In this document: positions 4,497-5,542 of the stretch, piece by piece
Layout: each line of letters starts with the position of its first letter
Numbering within the stretch: position 1 is the first letter of the stretch
From: a bacterium
Lineage (GTDB): Bacteria; Patescibacteriota; Microgenomatia; UBA8517
Direction of reading: 5' to 3'
Length of the DNA stretch: 5,542 bases
Assembly: GCA_021824385.1 (NCBI GenBank)
Contig: JAKAKU010000052.1
Span: 1-5,542, forward strand
Made by a program: the position numbers and the translations under genes
The notes under the pieces: generated by a model
The model's database searches: none
The model's input: the letters and a program-made list of their open reading frames with translations, nothing else
Told to the model about the DNA's origin: nothing

Positions 4497-5542
4497 TATT
4501 GAGGTACAATTCGATAAATTTGGTCATCACCCGTGCGTGGGGTTCCCCTTCCATCAAGGTTACTGGTTGTAAAATACAGATATCCATCCAGGCCTTCTTC
4601 TACATTTCGCACCCGACCAACATCTATGCCCGCAAGTTTTCCATAAGACAACACCTTACTCGGATTGCTTTGGTCAACAGTCAGGCGCATAATTCCCTGT
4701 CCAACGAGACCACCAAAAAAGAAATTACCATAAAACTGAGGAAAAACTTTGCCTTTATAAAACACCCCCGACGCCGGTGCAAAAGCAGGAGTGAATAAAA
4801 TCTTCGGATCTGTCATACCGTCTTTATGACGTTCGTGGTCCACAACGGGCCAACCATAATTATTGCCAGCTTCAATTACGTTCACCTCATCGCCGCCAGG
4901 TGGGCCATCATATGTGGAAGGTCCATGTTCTGTTTCAAACATGACGAGGCTTTGTGGGTACCAGTCAAATCCTTGGGGGTTTCTATGTCCATATGAAAAA
5001 ACAGGAGAGTTGGGAAATGGATTGTCAGAGGGGATTGAACCGTCAGAATTAATGCGCAAAATTTTTCCTGAAAGAGAATCGAGCTTCTGTGCATTGCCTT
5101 TACTTAATGCATCACCAGTTGAAATATACAGCTTTCCGTCGGGGCCAAAGCGAAGCGCTCCCCCATCATGAAATTGAGCAGTTGGAATATCATCAATGAT
5201 ATTTTTATCTTCAATAATTGAGTCACCCACATCTCGTAAACGAATTACTTTTTCGACAGTTTTTGAAGCTTTTCCGTAAGCCACAACAACATACAACAGC
5301 TTATTATTATTGTAATCAGGGTCAAGAGTCATTCCTAAAAGCCCTTCCTCTCCACTATGTGAAGTTTCACCGAAAATAATGAGGGGCTTCGGGTTCAACT
5401 TACCATTGTCTACTGAGCGAATACTTCCTTCCCGCTCGGTGACGAGCATTCTCGTTTTTGAAGTAAACACCATTGCCCATGGTATTTTGAGCCCTGATAC
5501 AAATGGCACCACTTTATAAGGTACTTCTCTGGGAGGTTTGCC
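4496..5542 (-). CDS. PQQ-type sugar dehydrogenase, Asd/YliI (GSDH) family, N-terminus outside window
   Basis: The frame is open to the window edge, giving 348 visible residues. GTG 5512 is not the true start because the upstream codons (GKPPREVPYKV) read as the normal family N-terminus; a signal or lipoprotein peptide probably lies outside. The protein is a six-bladed beta-propeller that oxidises aldose sugars with pyrroloquinoline quinone. Counting from the edge, motifs include SGEEGLLGMTLDPDY (63-77), FHDGGALRFGPDG with candidate catalytic His125, GHRNPQG with Arg187, Asn188 and Gln190, TEHGP (204-208), GGDEVN (216-221), NNYGWP and GRVRNVEEG with Arg310 and Arg312, matching PQQ-contacting positions of soluble glucose dehydrogenase. 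Some family members have lost or changed cofactor use, so activity is inferred. The zinc-ribbon gene and then a cupredoxin gene follow downstream, and the latter could accept electrons. Confidence 0.9.
   Translation of the reverse strand, partial: GKPPREVPYKVVPFVSGLKIPWAMVFTSKTRMLVTEREGSIRSVDNGKLNPKPLIIFGETSHSGEEGLLGMTLDPDYNNNKLLYVVVAYGKASKTVEKVIRLRDVGDSIIEDKNIIDDIPTAQFHDGGALRFGPDGKLYISTGDALSKGNAQKLDSLSGKILRINSDGSIPSDNPFPNSPVFSYGHRNPQGFDWYPQSLVMFETEHGPSTYDGPPGGDEVNVIEAGNNYGWPVVDHERHKDGMTDPKILFTPAFAPASGVFYKGKVFPQFYGNFFFGGLVGQGIMRLTVDQSNPSKVLSYGKLAGIDVGRVRNVEEGLDGYLYFTTSNLDGRGTPRTGDDQIYRIVPQ

Noticed and set aside
4463..5171. Plus-strand and second minus-strand frames over the sugar dehydrogenase gene
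   Set aside because: The dehydrogenase frame is continuous from 5542 to 4496 with ordered propeller motifs; these are its shadows.
5510..5512. GTG at 5512 as the start of the sugar dehydrogenase
   Set aside because: The frame stays open to the window edge and the ten preceding codons read as family-like sequence (PYKV before the first blade), with no Shine-Dalgarno site at the GTG.

Overview
The window looks like chromosomal sequence from a small-genome, moderately AT-rich bacterium. A member of the Patescibacteria (CPR, Parcubacteria-like) is my best guess. The reasons are very tight gene packing (junctions of -4 to +2 bases), few strong Shine-Dalgarno sites, a probable leaderless gene, and a gene mix that I associate with that group. 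This is inference, because no rRNA or marker gene is present. TGA works as a stop at the 77-80 junction, so the standard bacterial code fits.

Bases 1-1992 form a divergent copper-handling locus. Leftward run a CsoR-type Cu(I) sensor, a membrane-anchored cupredoxin-like protein, and the start of a gene opening with an HMA metal-binding domain, probably a CopA-type Cu+ ATPase cut by the window edge. Rightward run a TauE/SafE (UreH_2-like) membrane protein fused to a second cupredoxin-like domain, and then a 73-residue stand-alone HMA protein. The two arms mirror each other: each has a cupredoxin-like domain with the same unusual Cys...Cys-x-Met-x-Met signature, followed by an HMA domain carrying GMHCASC. 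The short intergenic region holds a CsoR-like operator and overlapping face-to-face promoters. The simplest model is that Cu(I) lifts CsoR repression of both arms, and that the products then bind, hand over and move copper across or into the membrane.

Bases 1989-3505 look like core or general functions: a SemiSWEET-type sugar transporter (leftward, sharing a TTAA stop overlap with the HMA gene), a complete tRNA-dihydrouridine synthase with a perfect TATAAT just 5 bases before its ATG, and a small GIY-YIG domain protein. A hairpin in the last codons of the GIY-YIG gene has T-runs on both sides and probably terminates transcription from both directions.

Bases 3517-5542 run leftward and hold, in transcription order, a PQQ-type sugar dehydrogenase (Asd/YliI family, N-terminus outside the window), a zinc-ribbon membrane protein translationally coupled to it (TAATG), and an anchored blue-copper protein whose expected axial Met is replaced by Gln. 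The last may be an electron-transfer partner of the dehydrogenase, and it links this end to the copper locus in theme. I saw no tRNA, rRNA, CRISPR array or mobile element.
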